Counted from the first letter of the stretch, positions 8,420-18,136 are shown. The stretch: DNA of 64,000 nucleotides from Buttiauxella agrestis (GCF_900446255.1 NZ_UIGI01000001.1:2444763-2508762), one strand, 5' to 3'. Translations and numbers: made by a program. The notes: generated by a model not told the origin, from the sequence alone.

Positions 8420-8806
8420 TCACGAAGTGATCTCAATCAGATTACCGTCGGGGTCGGAAATCACGGCTTCGTAGAAGCCATCACCCGTCCAGCGAGCTTC
8501 ATGGACTAATGCCCCCAAAGGTTTGAGGCTGGCGACCATCGTATCCACCGCTTCAACGGAGCCAAGGCTGATGGCGATATGCGCCCAACCGGTGCGGTTA
8601 TCTTCACGCGGCGGTTTATCCACCAGCCCTGGCAACGTCATTAACTCGAGCGCAGGCCCATTTTCCAGCGTCACAAAATGGGAGATAAAACCTTCGCGGC
8701 GTTTAGAGTGATAAGCCTCGCCAATATGTGCTTTAAAATGTAGACGCCAGAATGTACAAGCCTCTTCAAGTTTATTCGTCCACAGCGCGATATGAGCAAC
8801 CTGCAT
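8420..8806 (-). CDS. VOC family (glyoxalase/bleomycin resistance-like) protein
   Basis: A 128-residue protein with one pair of beta-alpha-beta-beta-beta modules. It begins MQVAHIALWTNKLEEACTFW and ends DGFYEAVISDPDGNLIEITS, the usual start and end of vicinal-oxygen-chelate proteins. Candidate metal ligands are the His at position 5, the Glu in ALELM, the His in GWAHIAI and the Glu in LIEIT. It converges on the GNAT gene and has no evident partner. The reaction is unknown. Confidence 0.82.
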   Translation of the reverse strand: MQVAHIALWTNKLEEACTFWRLHFKAHIGEAYHSKRREGFISHFVTLENGPALELMTLPGLVDKPPREDNRTGWAHIAISLGSVEAVDTMVASLKPLGALVHEARWTGDGFYEAVISDPDGNLIEITS

Positions 8807-9099
8807 TTATTCTCTCCATCCATATGAAATTTCGATAATTAAGAAAACCAGTGGCGTACTTTCACCGCCTCGCTTACATCTTATCTACACTTTATAAATC
8901 ATCCATTTATCTTACCGCGGAAGAAATATCAGGGGCGTGTTTTACTGCGCTGTGTATCACATCCTGATGAAATTTCCTCTCGCCGCCATGCTTGCCATAT
9001 AGCCGCAGACTATTGTTTTTATACGGGGATTTTTTTGCTCTTTCGGCACTGATTTTTGACTTGCGTGCCGCCTTTATCTTTCAGACAGGAGTAGCAGCA

Positions 9100-10245
9100 A
9101 TGCGTACAAAACAGACTATATGGACTCTTTCAGCCCTCTGTTTGACCGTGCTCTCTGCACAGGCGGCGGGGCTTCCGGACAAAATCGGTGCTGGCGAAGG
9201 GCAGCTCGATATCATCGCCTGGCCGGGTTATATCGAACGCGGTGATACCGATAAAGCCTACAACTGGGTGACGGATTTCGAAAAAGAAACGGGCTGTAAG
9301 GTCAACGTGAAAACAGCGGCCACTTCCGATGAAATGGTTAGCCTGATGGCGAAGGGAGGTTATGACCTCGTGACCGCGTCGGGCGATGCGTCCCTGCGTC
9401 TGATTATGGGTAAACGCGTGCAGCCGATAAACACGGCACTCATCCCAAACTGGAAAAACGTCGATCCGCGCCTGGTGAAAGGATCGTGGTTTAACGTTGA
9501 CGGCAAAGTGTACGGCACGCCGTATCAGTGGGGACCAAACCTGCTGATGTACAACACCAAAACCTTCCCGACGCCGCCAGATAGCTGGAGCGTGGTGTTT
9601 GTGGAACAAAATTTACCGGACGGCAAAACTAACCAGGGCCGTGTGCAGGCTTACGATGGGCCAATTTACATCGCCGATGCCGCGCTGTTTGTTAAAGCTA
9701 CACAGCCGCAACTGGGCATTACCGATCCGTATCAACTCACCGAAGAACAATACGCCGCAGTGCTGAAAGTGTTGCGCGACCAACACGGCCTGATTCACCG
9801 CTACTGGCATGACACCACCGTTCAAATGAGTGACTTCAAAAACGAAGGCGTTGTGGCTTCCAGCGCGTGGCCGTATCAGGCTAACGCCCTGAAAGGTGAA
9901 GGTCAGCCGATCGCCACCGTATTCCCGAAAGAAGGCGTCACCGGTTGGGCGGACACCACTATGTTGCATGCTGATGCCAAACATATGAATTGCGCATACA
10001 AATGGATGGACCACTCGCTAAAAGCGAAAGTTCAGGGTGATGTCGCGGCCTGGTTTGGTTCGCTCCCGGCAGTGGCTGAAGGATGCAAAGCCAGCACATT
10101 GCTCGGCGATAAAGGTTGTGAAACCAACGGCTATAACTACTTCGATAAGATTGTGTTCTGGAAAACCCCGGTCGCTGAAGGCGGTAAATTCGTGCCGTAC
10201 AGCCGCTGGACCCAGGATTACATCGCGATTATGGGTGGCCGTTAA
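9100..10245 (+). CDS. ydcS: Polyamine ABC transporter substrate-binding protein YdcS
   Basis: Periplasmic binding protein of the YdcSTUV importer for putrescine or other polyamines. Starting at the ATG at 9100, preceded by CAGGAG, gives 381 residues, the exact length of E. coli YdcS. The signal peptide ends near VLSAQA. The mature part has the PotD/PotF-like opening DIIAWPGYIERG and the hinge segment YGTPYQWGPNLLMYN. An in-frame start at 8992 would add 36 unrelated residues and is rejected. In E. coli the same protein has also been linked to polyhydroxybutyrate synthesis. First gene of ydcSTUV-patD; the ~290 bp before it hold its promoter, where I see no unambiguous operator. Confidence 0.95.
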   Translation: MRTKQTIWTLSALCLTVLSAQAAGLPDKIGAGEGQLDIIAWPGYIERGDTDKAYNWVTDFEKETGCKVNVKTAATSDEMVSLMAKGGYDLVTASGDASLRLIMGKRVQPINTALIPNWKNVDPRLVKGSWFNVDGKVYGTPYQWGPNLLMYNTKTFPTPPDSWSVVFVEQNLPDGKTNQGRVQAYDGPIYIADAALFVKATQPQLGITDPYQLTEEQYAAVLKVLRDQHGLIHRYWHDTTVQMSDFKNEGVVASSAWPYQANALKGEGQPIATVFPKEGVTGWADTTMLHADAKHMNCAYKWMDHSLKAKVQGDVAAWFGSLPAVAEGCKASTLLGDKGCETNGYNYFDKIVFWKTPVAEGGKFVPYSRWTQDYIAIMGGR

Positions 10246-10259
10246 GCCCTGGAGGCGTT

Positions 10260-11285
10260 ATGCCGTACGCTGTGCAGTTCAGAAACGTCTCGCGCCTTTA
10301 TGGTGATGTACGAGCCGTGGATAACGTCTCGATTGATATCGAAGACGGGGAGTTTTTCTCGATGCTCGGGCCATCTGGCTCGGGCAAAACCACCTGCCTG
10401 CGGCTGATTGCGGGCTTTGAGCAGGTGACATCCGGGGAAATTGCGATTTTTGGCAAACCGGCACAAGACGTGCCGCCTTATCAGCGCGATGTGAATACGG
10501 TCTTTCAGGATTACGCATTATTCCCACACATGACGGTGCTGGAAAACGTCGCTTACGGCTTGATGGTAAAGGGTGTCGATAAAAAGACGCGCCTTGCCAA
10601 AGCGCAGGAAGCTCTGGAGCGCGTGGCGCTGGGATTTGTTCACGCCCGTAAACCCTCGCAGCTTTCTGGTGGCCAGCGTCAGCGTGTGGCGCTGGCTCGC
10701 GCTTTAGTCAATCGTCCACGCGTTTTGCTGCTGGATGAACCTTTGGGCGCACTCGATCTCAAATTGCGTGAACAAATGCAGGGCGAACTGAAAAAGCTCC
10801 AGCGCGAATTGGGCATCACGTTTATTTTCGTCACCCACGACCAGAGCGAAGCGCTGTCGATGTCCGACCGTGTTGCGGTATTTAATAACGGTCGCATTGA
10901 GCAGGTCGATACCCCGCGCCAGTTGTATATGCAGCCACGCACCGCCTTTGTGGCGAGTTTTGTCGGCACTTCAAACGTGTTGCAACCGGCGCTTTCCGGC
11001 AAAGTGTGCGGCGAGGAAGGGCTGTTCTCACTGCGGCCAGAACATATCGTTTTGAGCGATGAACCTGCCCACAACGGTGATGTTCGGGTCAGCGGCATGA
11101 TTCAGGAAATCCACTATCAGGGTGCGGCAACTCGCCTTGAACTGCGCCTGTCAGACGGCGAAAAACTGCTGGTCAGCGAGGCGAATCCGCAACGCATTAT
11201 CAGCGAAGAACGCTATCAAATCGGGCAGCAAGTCACCGCGGTCTGGCCCCGTGCAGCGATGGTTCCGTTGCAGGGGGAAGGATGA
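10260..11285 (+). CDS. ydcT: Polyamine ABC transporter ATPase YdcT
   Basis: A 341-residue ATP-binding subunit. Walker A GPSGSGKTT (~residues 38-46), Q-loop at FQDYALFPHM, ABC signature LSGGQRQRVALARAL, Walker B VLLLDEPLGALD and switch His in FVTHDQSEALS are all intact, followed by a TOBE regulatory domain (~270-335). It energises uptake through YdcU/YdcV from the cytoplasmic face. GGAGG precedes the start, 14 bp after ydcS. Confidence 0.95.
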   Translation: MPYAVQFRNVSRLYGDVRAVDNVSIDIEDGEFFSMLGPSGSGKTTCLRLIAGFEQVTSGEIAIFGKPAQDVPPYQRDVNTVFQDYALFPHMTVLENVAYGLMVKGVDKKTRLAKAQEALERVALGFVHARKPSQLSGGQRQRVALARALVNRPRVLLLDEPLGALDLKLREQMQGELKKLQRELGITFIFVTHDQSEALSMSDRVAVFNNGRIEQVDTPRQLYMQPRTAFVASFVGTSNVLQPALSGKVCGEEGLFSLRPEHIVLSDEPAHNGDVRVSGMIQEIHYQGAATRLELRLSDGEKLLVSEANPQRIISEERYQIGQQVTAVWPRAAMVPLQGEG

Positions 11286-11286
11286 A

Positions 11287-12231
11287 ATGGATATGAGTCT
11301 TCCCGCGTCCCATCCTGACAACCGCCTGATGCGGCGCGTCGCCACGTTTTTGTGGCAACGTCCTGGGTTCTGGCTGGCGTTGTTATTGCTGCCGCCATTG
11401 CTGTGGTTCGGCGTTATTTATCTTGGCTCGCTGTTAACGCTGCTGTGGCAGGGGTTTTACACCTTCGATGATTTCACCATGTCGGTCACGCCGGACCTGA
11501 CTTTTGCCAACATCGCCGCGCTGTTTAACCCGGCGAACTACGACATTATTTTGCGCACGCTGACCATGGCGGTGGCCGTCACGCTCGCCAGTGCCGTATT
11601 AGCGTTCCCGATGGCCTATTTTATGGCGCGTTATACCTCGGGCAAACTCAAAGCATTTTTCTACATCGCCGTGATGCTGCCGATGTGGGCGAGCTACATC
11701 GTTAAGGCTTACGCCTGGACGCTGTTGCTTTCTCGTGATGGCGTGGCGCAGTGGTTCCTTAATCATATGGGGCTGGAACCGTTACTCAACCTGATGCTGA
11801 CGATCCCGGCAGTGGGCGGTAACACGCTGTCGACCTCCGGTTTTGGGCGTTTTCTGGTGTTTCTCTACATCTGGCTGCCGTTCATGATTTTACCGATTCA
11901 GGCTGCTCTTGAGCGCCTGCCGCCGTCATTGTTACAGGCCTCGGCAGATTTGGGCGCGCGACCGACGCAAACCTTCCGCCATGTGATTTTGCCGCTGGCG
12001 ATCCCCGGCGTGGCAGCCGGCTCAGTGTTTACGTTCTCACTGACGCTGGGTGATTTTATCGTGCCGCAACTGGTTGGCCCGCCGGGGTATTTCATCGGCA
12101 ACATGGTCTACTCTCAACAAGGTGCGATTGGCAATATGCCGATGGCGGCGGCTTTTACGCTGGTGCCCATCGTGCTGATTGCGATTTATCTCTCACTGGT
12201 GAAACGACTGGGGGCTTTCGATGCACTCTGA
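11287..12231 (+). CDS. ydcU: Polyamine ABC transporter permease YdcU
   Basis: A 314-residue inner-membrane permease with six predicted helices and the cytoplasmic EAA loop [20 protein letters not shown] (~residues 220-240) that docks on YdcT. I start it at the ATG at 11287, with GGGGGAAGGA ending five bases before it and the ydcT stop one base away; a long upstream frame would run through ydcT and is not credible. An ATG six bases on (11293) is the only alternative. The sequence is very close to E. coli YdcU (313 residues). Confidence 0.93.
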   Translation: MDMSLPASHPDNRLMRRVATFLWQRPGFWLALLLLPPLLWFGVIYLGSLLTLLWQGFYTFDDFTMSVTPDLTFANIAALFNPANYDIILRTLTMAVAVTLASAVLAFPMAYFMARYTSGKLKAFFYIAVMLPMWASYIVKAYAWTLLLSRDGVAQWFLNHMGLEPLLNLMLTIPAVGGNTLSTSGFGRFLVFLYIWLPFMILPIQAALERLPPSLLQASADLGARPTQTFRHVILPLAIPGVAAGSVFTFSLTLGDFIVPQLVGPPGYFIGNMVYSQQGAIGNMPMAAAFTLVPIVLIAIYLSLVKRLGAFDAL

Positions 12232-13027
12232 ACGCGCTCCGTTACTGTTAAAAATCGCCGCCTGGGGCGGGGTGATTTTCCTGCATTTCCCGCTGCTGAT
12301 TATCGCGCTGTATGCGTTTAACACCGAAGAGGCGGCATTCAGTTTCCCGCCCAAAGGGCTGACGTTGCACTGGTTCAGCGTGGCGGCATCGCGTGGCGAT
12401 ATTCTTGATTCGGTGACGTTGTCACTTAAAATTGCCGCACTGGCAACGTTACTTGCTTTGATTCTTGGCACGCTGGCGGCTGCGGCGCTGTGGCGGCGGG
12501 AATTCTTCGGCAAAAATGCCATCTCTTTATTGCTGCTGTTACCCATTGCTTTACCGGGGATTATCACCGGGCTGGCGTTGTTAACCGCCTTTAAGATGAT
12601 GAATTTTGAACCGGGGTTTTTCACGATTGTGGTCGGGCACGCGACGTTCTGCGTGGTGATCGTCTTTAACAACGTCATCGCCCGTTTTCGCCGCACCTCG
12701 TATAGCCTGATTGAAGCGTCGATGGATTTAGGGGCTGATGGCTGGCAGACCTTCCGCTACGTCATTTTGCCCAATTTAGGTTCGGCGTTACTCGCCGGGG
12801 GCATGCTGGCGTTTGCGCTGTCGTTTGATGAAATTATTGTCACCACCTTTACCGCCGGGCATGAACGCACATTGCCGCTGTGGCTGCTCAACCAACTGGG
12901 CCGCCCGCGTGAAGTGCCGGTGACAAATGTCGTGGCGTTAATGGTGATGCTGATGACCACCATTCCGATTTTAGGGGCGTACTGGCTGAGCCGTGGCGGA
13001 GATGAAGTCGCGGGCAGCGGTAAATAA
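12221..13027 (+). CDS. ydcV: Polyamine ABC transporter permease YdcV
   Basis: The second permease subunit, 268 residues, with six helices and the EAA loop [15 protein letters not shown] (~residues 173-187). It overlaps the end of ydcU by 11 bp, so translation is coupled, as expected for heterodimeric permeases of the PotB/PotC type. It completes the YdcSTUV importer. Confidence 0.94.
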   Translation: MHSERAPLLLKIAAWGGVIFLHFPLLIIALYAFNTEEAAFSFPPKGLTLHWFSVAASRGDILDSVTLSLKIAALATLLALILGTLAAAALWRREFFGKNAISLLLLLPIALPGIITGLALLTAFKMMNFEPGFFTIVVGHATFCVVIVFNNVIARFRRTSYSLIEASMDLGADGWQTFRYVILPNLGSALLAGGMLAFALSFDEIIVTTFTAGHERTLPLWLLNQLGRPREVPVTNVVALMVMLMTTIPILGAYWLSRGGDEVAGSGK

Positions 13028-13042
13028 CGAAAGGGTATCACT

Positions 13043-14467
13043 ATGCAAAGCCAACTCTTAATTAACGGCCAGTTAGTGAAAGGCCTGGGTGAAAAATTGC
13101 CGGTCTACAATCCGGCAACGGGGGAAGTGCTGCTTGAGATTGCGGAAGCCACAACGGAGCAGGTTAACGATGCGGTGAATGCCGCAGAGTTTGCATTTGC
13201 AACCTGGGGGCAAACCACGCCGAAAGAGCGCGCCGAACATCTGCTCAAGCTGGCGGATGTTATCGAGCAAAACGGCGAATCGTTTGCCCGTCTGGAATCG
13301 CAAAACTGCGGCAAGCCTTATCACTGCGTGTTAAATGATGAAATTCCGGCGGTCGTGGATGTCTTCCGTTTCTTCGCGGGAGCCAGCCGTTGCCTGAATG
13401 GCCTGGCCGCAGGGGAATATCTTAGCGGCCACACCTCGATGATCCGCCGTGATCCGGTTGGCGTAGTGGCGTCTATCGCGCCGTGGAACTACCCGCTCAT
13501 GATGGCGGCCTGGAAACTCGGCCCGGCGCTGGCCGCAGGCAACTGCGTGGTGATCAAACCATCGGAAATCACACCGCTAACCGCGTTTAAACTCGCTGAA
13601 CTGGCAAAAGATATTTTCCCGGCGGGCGTGTTGAATGTGCTGTTTGGGCGTGGGCAAACCGTGGGTGATGCGCTGACCGGACATCCAAAAGTGCGCATGG
13701 TGTCGCTCACCGGCTCGATTGCCACGGGCGAACATATCATCAGCCATACCGCGCCTTCGATTAAGCGCACCCATATGGAACTGGGTGGCAAAGCGCCGGT
13801 TATTGTGTTTGATGATGCCGACTTAGATGCCGTCGTCGAAGGGGTTCGTACCTTTGGTTATTATAACGCCGGGCAGGATTGCACTGCCGCGTGTCGTATC
13901 TACGCTCAGAAAGGGATTTACGACAAACTGGTCGAGAAGCTGGGTGAGGCGGTCAGCACGCTGAAATTTGGTGCGCCGGATGATGAGTCCACCGAACTTG
14001 GCCCACTGAGTTCCGCCGCCCATCTTGAGCGTGTAAGCAAAGCGGTGGATGCCGCTAAAGCCCTGGCACACGTAAAAGTGGTGACGGGCGGGGCAAAAGT
14101 AGACGGGCCGGGATATTACTTCCAGCCGACGCTGCTTGCTGGTGCAAAACAGGAAGACGACATCGTGCAAAAAGAGGTGTTCGGCCCGGTTGTCAGCGTC
14201 ACAACGTTTGACGATGAAGAGCAAGTTCTGGGCTGGGCCAACGACTCCAGTTATGGGCTGGCGTCATCAGTCTGGACGAAAGACGTGGGTCGTGCGCATC
14301 GCCTGAGTGCGCGGTTGCAGTACGGTTGCACCTGGGTGAATACCCATTTCATGCTGGTGAGCGAAATGCCGCACGGCGGGCAAAAACTTTCGGGTTATGG
14401 CAAGGATATGTCGTTATTCGGGCTGGAAGATTACACCGTAATTCGGCATGTGATGATTAAGCACTAG
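13043..14467 (+). CDS. patD: 4-Aminobutyraldehyde (gamma-aminobutyraldehyde) dehydrogenase PatD
   Basis: NAD-dependent aldehyde dehydrogenase that oxidises 4-aminobutanal (from putrescine transamination by PatA) to GABA. 474 residues, the same as E. coli PatD/YdcW. Visible are the NAD-binding segment IAPWNYPL, the catalytic Glu in MELGGKAP (~residue 246) and the nucleophilic Cys in [10 protein letters not shown] (~residue 280). It lies 15 bp after ydcV behind AAGGG, so uptake of the polyamine and its oxidation are co-transcribed. Confidence 0.95.
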   Translation: MQSQLLINGQLVKGLGEKLPVYNPATGEVLLEIAEATTEQVNDAVNAAEFAFATWGQTTPKERAEHLLKLADVIEQNGESFARLESQNCGKPYHCVLNDEIPAVVDVFRFFAGASRCLNGLAAGEYLSGHTSMIRRDPVGVVASIAPWNYPLMMAAWKLGPALAAGNCVVIKPSEITPLTAFKLAELAKDIFPAGVLNVLFGRGQTVGDALTGHPKVRMVSLTGSIATGEHIISHTAPSIKRTHMELGGKAPVIVFDDADLDAVVEGVRTFGYYNAGQDCTAACRIYAQKGIYDKLVEKLGEAVSTLKFGAPDDESTELGPLSSAAHLERVSKAVDAAKALAHVKVVTGGAKVDGPGYYFQPTLLAGAKQEDDIVQKEVFGPVVSVTTFDDEEQVLGWANDSSYGLASSVWTKDVGRAHRLSARLQYGCTWVNTHFMLVSEMPHGGQKLSGYGKDMSLFGLEDYTVIRHVMIKH

Positions 14468-14486
14468 CTTTTCGTGACGATGGATA

Positions 14487-14519
14487 AAGGTGGATAGCGC
14501 GGATGTGTCTATCCGCCTT
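14487..14519. terminator. Bidirectional hairpin between patD and yiaV
   Basis: AAGGTGGATAG (14487-14497) pairs with CTATCCGCCTT (14509-14519) with one T-G pair and an 11-base loop. It sits between two convergent genes. Confidence 0.6.
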
Positions 14520-14563
14520 CATAAATTTAGAGGTAACCTGTATTTTTTTATAAGTTCTTCATA

Positions 14564-15700
14564 TTAATGATCAAGATACAGATAGTGCATCCAGCTGGTC
14601 ATGCGCAGCAGCACTTTACGCATCACCGACACATGAGTGAAGTGGTCAGAGTAAACGGCGACCTGCGCAAAAATTCCATCCGGTAAATCATCAACTTGCT
14701 GATTTGGCTCAAGCTCAATGACCGCAAGAACGCCGTCACTGCCGGGTGTGAGCGTTAATGACTGCAATGTCCCTTGCGCCTGGTAACTGCCGCCAGGTAC
14801 CACCGGAAGAATTGAAGTGAGTTTCCCGCGGAAAACCTGGCCGGGAAGAGCATTAAACACCACTTCAGCTTCATCACCCGCTTCGAGGCGTAACAGCGAG
14901 TTTTGCCTGAACTGTGCAATAATTTGTCGTTTTTGTTGCGGAATAAACACCATCACCGGGCGTAATGGCAGGGCGGCTGCATAAGTGCCGGGGCGAATCA
15001 GCACTTGCGTTACGTACCCGTCGCTGGGGGCGCGAATGACTGTCTGGCTGAGGTTATATTTGGCTTCAGCAAGCTGGGCGCGCAGGCTGACAATCTGTGA
15101 TTGTTCGCCATTCACCATGCTGTCTAACTGGCTTTTAATTTGCGATTGCTCAGCAAGCGAGCCTTTCACCAGCGCATCCTGAGCCAGGTAATTCTGCCGG
15201 GCATTATCAATATCGCTTTCAGAAAACGGGTTCACTCGCGCCTGACTGCCGCGCAAGTAACGTTGGTAATCTTTATATAATCTATCGCGCTCTGCGGTGA
15301 CTCGCGTGGTATTTGCCACGGCTTCATCGAGTTCACCTTTAAGTGACTGAGTGCTGTGAATCGCCGTCGTTAAATCAGCCTGGAGTCTGTCCACTCGCGT
15401 TTGGTAGCGGGTGGGATCTAATTTAAACAGCACTTCTCCTTTTTTAATCATCATATTTTGTTTATCAGTCACTTCACTCACCACACCGGTAACTTGTGGA
15501 GTAAGTGGAATAGAAATCACCGCTTTTTGCGCTAAATAAGTATAAGGATGGTTGTAGTTCATTAACAAAATAAGCGCGCCAATTAAAAATACGCCGCCGA
15601 GGGCAGCCGTTGGCACTGTCCATTTATTTACCGGTATTTTAAATATTTTGAAGATTGACCAGGCAATAGCAACATATGTCAGGATAATGAGCAAATCCAT
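14564..15700 (-). CDS. yiaV: HlyD-family membrane fusion protein YiaV
   Basis: 378 residues, the same as E. coli YiaV, with the identical-style end [12 protein letters not shown]. Two N-terminal membrane segments (~3-20 and ~30-48) anchor it in the inner membrane; then comes a barrel-sandwich half ([13 protein letters not shown]), a long alpha-hairpin/coiled coil (~90-205) and the second half with [13 protein letters not shown]. Such adaptors link an inner-membrane transporter with an outer-membrane channel. It forms an operon with yiaW (4-bp gap). The exporter partner is not in this window. Confidence 0.93.
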   Translation of the reverse strand: MDLLIILTYVAIAWSIFKIFKIPVNKWTVPTAALGGVFLIGALILLMNYNHPYTYLAQKAVISIPLTPQVTGVVSEVTDKQNMMIKKGEVLFKLDPTRYQTRVDRLQADLTTAIHSTQSLKGELDEAVANTTRVTAERDRLYKDYQRYLRGSQARVNPFSESDIDNARQNYLAQDALVKGSLAEQSQIKSQLDSMVNGEQSQIVSLRAQLAEAKYNLSQTVIRAPSDGYVTQVLIRPGTYAAALPLRPVMVFIPQQKRQIIAQFRQNSLLRLEAGDEAEVVFNALPGQVFRGKLTSILPVVPGGSYQAQGTLQSLTLTPGSDGVLAVIELEPNQQVDDLPDGIFAQVAVYSDHFTHVSVMRKVLLRMTSWMHYLYLDH

Positions 15701-15704
15701 GATG

Positions 15705-16034
15705 TTACTCCGATGGCGGTATTATTTTATTGTCGCCTAACTTTTGCTCCAGCTCAGAAACCCTTTGCTGTAACGAAGCCAGTGTTGCGTCGGGGTTTTG
15801 TTGCATACCCCAGCCTCTTTCAGGTCGGTAAAGAGTGGCCCAAATCCACAAAAACGGCCAGATAACATGCAGCGTAAACAAACTTACCCAGCCCGCTACA
15901 TGAATAGCATCGGCATGGGGATGATTACGTGCTTTCGCAATAAGATAAGGAATATCGTGAAGAATAATGATCCCGTAAAAAATAATCAGGAAAACGAAAA
16001 TAAGCACGCCGAGCGCAAAATAGTTAAGAAACAT
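15705..16034 (-). CDS. yiaW: DUF3302 inner membrane protein YiaW
   Basis: 109 residues, matching E. coli YiaW (107). Two hydrophobic helices (~residues 6-28 and ~45-68, the latter in [20 protein letters not shown]) are followed by the strongly conserved [13 protein letters not shown] and a short C-terminal coiled coil. Always found with yiaV; probably an accessory membrane subunit. No function is established. Confidence 0.92.
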   Translation of the reverse strand: MFLNYFALGVLIFVFLIIFYGIIILHDIPYLIAKARNHPHADAIHVAGWVSLFTLHVIWPFLWIWATLYRPERGWGMQQNPDATLASLQQRVSELEQKLGDNKIIPPSE

Positions 16035-16050
16035 AGCGGCCTCGATTCAT

Positions 16051-16064
16051 AGAACAGCGGTTCT
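16051..16064. promoter_or_regulatory. Small inverted repeat upstream of yiaWV
   Basis: AGAAC-AGCG-GTTCT, perfect in both arms, lies 17-30 bp in front of yiaW. It may be an operator or a leader hairpin; nothing further supports either. Confidence 0.25.
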
Positions 16065-16264
16065 GTATTAAAGATAGACGCTATCAAATCAGGCGGCAGG
16101 GAATTATAAAAATCTCACCCGTTATCATTAAGCTCTCCCCATTAAGAGGGATGGCACGTGCTTTTACTCGATTGCTTTGAAGCCAGCAGGGTCGCTAAAA
16201 CTTGATCTGAGTCATAAAAAACGGCATATTCCGCAACATAATTTTTCAAAGCCCTTAATTATTC

Positions 16265-16438
16265 ATGACTACTTATCAACATATGTTGGTTTTTTACGCT
16301 GCAATGTCGTTAATCACCGCTTTTATCACATGGTTTTTGGCTCGTGATACCAAAAGAATTAAACTGTTAAGCTCTGTGCTGGTGGGCGCAACGTGGCCGA
16401 TGAGTTTTCCAGTCGCGTTGATGTTTTCTCTTTTCTAA
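16265..16438 (+). CDS. ortT: Orphan membrane toxin OrtT (57 aa)
   Basis: A 57-residue protein beginning MTTYQHMLVFYAAMSLITAF and ending PMSFPVALMFSLF. It is nearly superimposable on E. coli OrtT/YdcX, a GhoT-family inner-membrane peptide with two helices that lowers proton motive force and ATP and slows growth during the stringent response. As in E. coli, no ghoS-like antitoxin is adjacent. It lies downstream of patD as in E. coli, but here yiaVW intervene. The ATG has only a weak Shine-Dalgarno, in keeping with low expression of a toxin. Confidence 0.9.
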   Translation: MTTYQHMLVFYAAMSLITAFITWFLARDTKRIKLLSSVLVGATWPMSFPVALMFSLF

Positions 16439-16483
16439 AACCCGTCATATACATGGCTCAGGGTTTAGCCGAACAGGTATTCC

Positions 16484-16813
16484 ATGAACGACATAACATT
16501 TTTTCAACGCTTTGAGAGCGATATCGTTGCCGGGCGTAAAACCATTACGCTGCGCGATGTTTCGGAGTCGCACTTTATCCCAGGCCAACAGTTGCGCGTA
16601 GGGCGTTATGAAGATGACGTCTACTTTTGCACCATTGAAGTGGTGAGCGTGACTCCGGTAGCGCTTGAAAAGCTGACAGACGAGCACGCGCGCCAGGAAA
16701 ATATGACGCTGCCGGAACTCAAAGCAGTGATTGGTGAAATTTATCCCGGTTTGACGGAGCTTTACGCGATTGTTTTTAGATTGCAGGCAAAGGGCGAACA
16801 ACGGGTTTTGTAG
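16484..16813 (+). CDS. yqfB: N4-acetylcytidine amidohydrolase YqfB (ASCH domain)
   Basis: A 109-residue single ASCH (PUA-like) domain. E. coli YqfB (103 residues) hydrolyses N4-acetylcytidine to cytidine and acetate. The conserved N-terminus [22 protein letters not shown] contains the Lys and Thr (KTIT) used in catalysis, and the Glu in the LPELKAVI region is also kept. Its TAG stop lies at the very edge of a REP element. Confidence 0.92.
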   Translation: MNDITFFQRFESDIVAGRKTITLRDVSESHFIPGQQLRVGRYEDDVYFCTIEVVSVTPVALEKLTDEHARQENMTLPELKAVIGEIYPGLTELYAIVFRLQAKGEQRVL

Positions 16814-16886
16814 GGTGGATAAGCGCTAGCGTCATCCACCATTAGCGTCAATAGTGTCGGATGACGCTTTGCTTATCCGACCTACG
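16811..16886. repeat. REP-type palindromic element between yqfB and ydcH
   Basis: A GTAGGGTGGATAAGCG half and a CTTATCCGACCTAC half, each with a GCGTCATCC/GGATGACGC arm, form a ~75-bp imperfect inverted repeat. The same motif recurs at 20410, 24851, 44772 and 48081. The stop codons of both flanking convergent genes fall within it. Confidence 0.85.
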
Positions 16887-17109
16887 AAGAGGTTTGCTGA
16901 CTGGCCTTCTTCAACATCTGATACAACTCATCTTTTAGCCGCAACTTTTCTTTTTTCATCTGCACGACCTTTTCGTTGCATCCCGTCCCTTGCGGTCCTC
17001 CCTTGCGTAAAATCTCGTCGTCGAGTTGATTGTGCTTGTCAAACAAGCTGAGGAAACGCGGGTTAGCGGATTTTAGTTCGTTGATCAATTCACGGTACTC
17101 AGGAAACAT
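16882..17109 (-). CDS. ydcH: DUF465 family small coiled-coil protein YdcH
   Basis: 75 residues starting MFPEYRELINELKSANPRFL, close to E. coli YdcH (74). GGAGG seven bases before this ATG decides the start; an upstream frame adds 24 residues without support. The whole chain is predicted helical and highly charged (VVQMKKEKLRLKDELYQML), typical of DUF465 coiled-coil proteins. The function is not established. The stop codon is formed by the REP end sequence. Confidence 0.9.
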   Translation of the reverse strand: MFPEYRELINELKSANPRFLSLFDKHNQLDDEILRKGGPQGTGCNEKVVQMKKEKLRLKDELYQMLKKASQQTSS

Positions 17110-17300
17110 GACATACCTCCTGGACTTGGGTGGGTGAATGGAATGTCGCTTGGCACTTGCTGCCATAGCCAGTGTAGGCACTCCTTAAGGCAAATTGAAA
17201 GCACCGCTTCGTAAGGGTTTGTCAATTTGCGACCCATCTTGTGAGTTCACTATTCTGATGATATTTTCGCCACTTTATGCCTTGCATAAAAGCAAAAATT

Positions 17301-17322
17301 GACAACGACAATCTCATTATCG
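17301..17322. promoter_or_regulatory. Fur-box-like sequence upstream of siderophore reductase
   Basis: GACAACGACAATCTCATTATCG consists of two GACAAY hexamers facing an ATTATCG arm. It resembles the Fur consensus (GATAAT hexamers) but has two extra bases between arms. A -35-like TTGACA overlaps its left end. Iron control of this gene type is common, so a Fur site is plausible but imperfect. Confidence 0.35.
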
Positions 17323-17333
17323 TGTGCTAAAAC

Positions 17334-17346
17334 ATATCTATGATAT
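17334..17346. promoter_or_regulatory. ATATC-TAT-GATAT inverted repeat, candidate PadR operator
   Basis: Perfect 5-bp arms around three bases, about 30 bp before the start of the siderophore-interacting protein gene, which is followed by its PadR regulator. AT-rich interrupted palindromes are typical PadR targets; the assignment is inference. Confidence 0.35.
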
Positions 17347-17374
17347 ATCTTAAATGCCGAAAAATGAGAATCCA

Positions 17375-18136
17375 ATGACCTTACAAACCAAACCCCATCT
17401 CCCGCAGCGCGTAAAAAATGAACTCAAATTTCGCGAGTTAACCGTTAAAAATAAAGAAACTATTGCCGGGTGTTTTCATCGCATTGTGTTTACCAGTCCG
17501 GAGCTGGCGGGCTTTTCCTCACAGGGCTTTGATGACCACGTAAAAGTCTTCTTCCCACCTGAAACCGGTGACTTCGCGCGCCCATCCGTCACTGACGATG
17601 GGATTGTCTGGGGGGAAGGCGCTCGCCCCATTTCCCGCGACTACACGCCGCTGCATTTTGATGCCGCGCGTAATGAACTGACGCTGGATTTCTATATTCA
17701 CGACGGTGGCGTTGCCAGCCTGTGGGCGGAAAACGCGCAAACTGGCGATACGTTGCTTATCGGCGGGCCAAGAGGTTCGCTGGTTATTCCCGTTGATTAC
17801 GCTTTCCAGGTTTATGTTTGTGATGAAAGTGGTTTGCCTGCGGTACGCCGTCGTTTGGCTTCGCTGGCGCAACACATTTCCCCGCTGGTGCTGGTTAACA
17901 GCCATCACCCGGATACTCACGATTACCTCCGTGAGTTTGAACACGCGCACATCGAATGGCTTGATACCGAATCTATCGCCAGACGCATCAGCGAACTTGA
18001 ATTCCCGTCCAGCGACTATTTTGTCTGGATAACGGGTGAAGGGCGCGATGTGAAACAACTGAGCGATGAACTGCTGGAAAAGCGGGGGCTGGACGGAGAT
18101 TACATCCGCGCTGTGGCTTACTGGCATAACAAATAA
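17375..18136 (+). CDS. Siderophore-interacting protein (YqjH/ViuB-like FAD ferric reductase)
   Basis: A cytoplasmic NADPH-dependent flavin ferric-chelate reductase, ~253 residues from the ATG at 17375 (GAGAATCC precedes it; an ATG at 17354 lacks a ribosome site). The FAD-binding beta-barrel (~20-120) has RDYTPLHFD, the RxYTP flavin motif, and LDFYIHDGGVASLWA; the NAD-binding half (~125-250) has VCDESGLPAVRRRLASL and YFVWITGEGRDVKQL. It is clearly similar to E. coli YqjH, which releases iron from ferric siderophores. It is coupled by a one-base overlap (TAATG) to a PadR gene, unlike the divergent yqjH/yqjI arrangement in E. coli. Confidence 0.88.
   Translation: MTLQTKPHLPQRVKNELKFRELTVKNKETIAGCFHRIVFTSPELAGFSSQGFDDHVKVFFPPETGDFARPSVTDDGIVWGEGARPISRDYTPLHFDAARNELTLDFYIHDGGVASLWAENAQTGDTLLIGGPRGSLVIPVDYAFQVYVCDESGLPAVRRRLASLAQHISPLVLVNSHHPDTHDYLREFEHAHIEWLDTESIARRISELEFPSSDYFVWITGEGRDVKQLSDELLEKRGLDGDYIRAVAYWHNK

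Noticed and set aside
8940-8975. Possible CRP or sigma-54 site before ydcS
   Set aside because: TGTGTATCACA has the wrong spacing for CRP, and I could not align GG/GC pairs to the -24/-12 pattern.
8992-9099. 36-residue N-terminal extension of YdcS
   Set aside because: It would bury the signal peptide; the ATG at 9100 has a good CAGGAG and gives the E. coli length.
12193-12696. 167-residue open frame on the minus strand
   Set aside because: Antisense to the start of ydcV; no recognisable motif.
16811-16886. Attachment site or CRISPR repeat
   Set aside because: The repeats at 16811, 20410, 24851, 44772 and 48081 share REP-type GGATAAGCG/CGCTTATCC arms and are scattered, not in an array with spacers.
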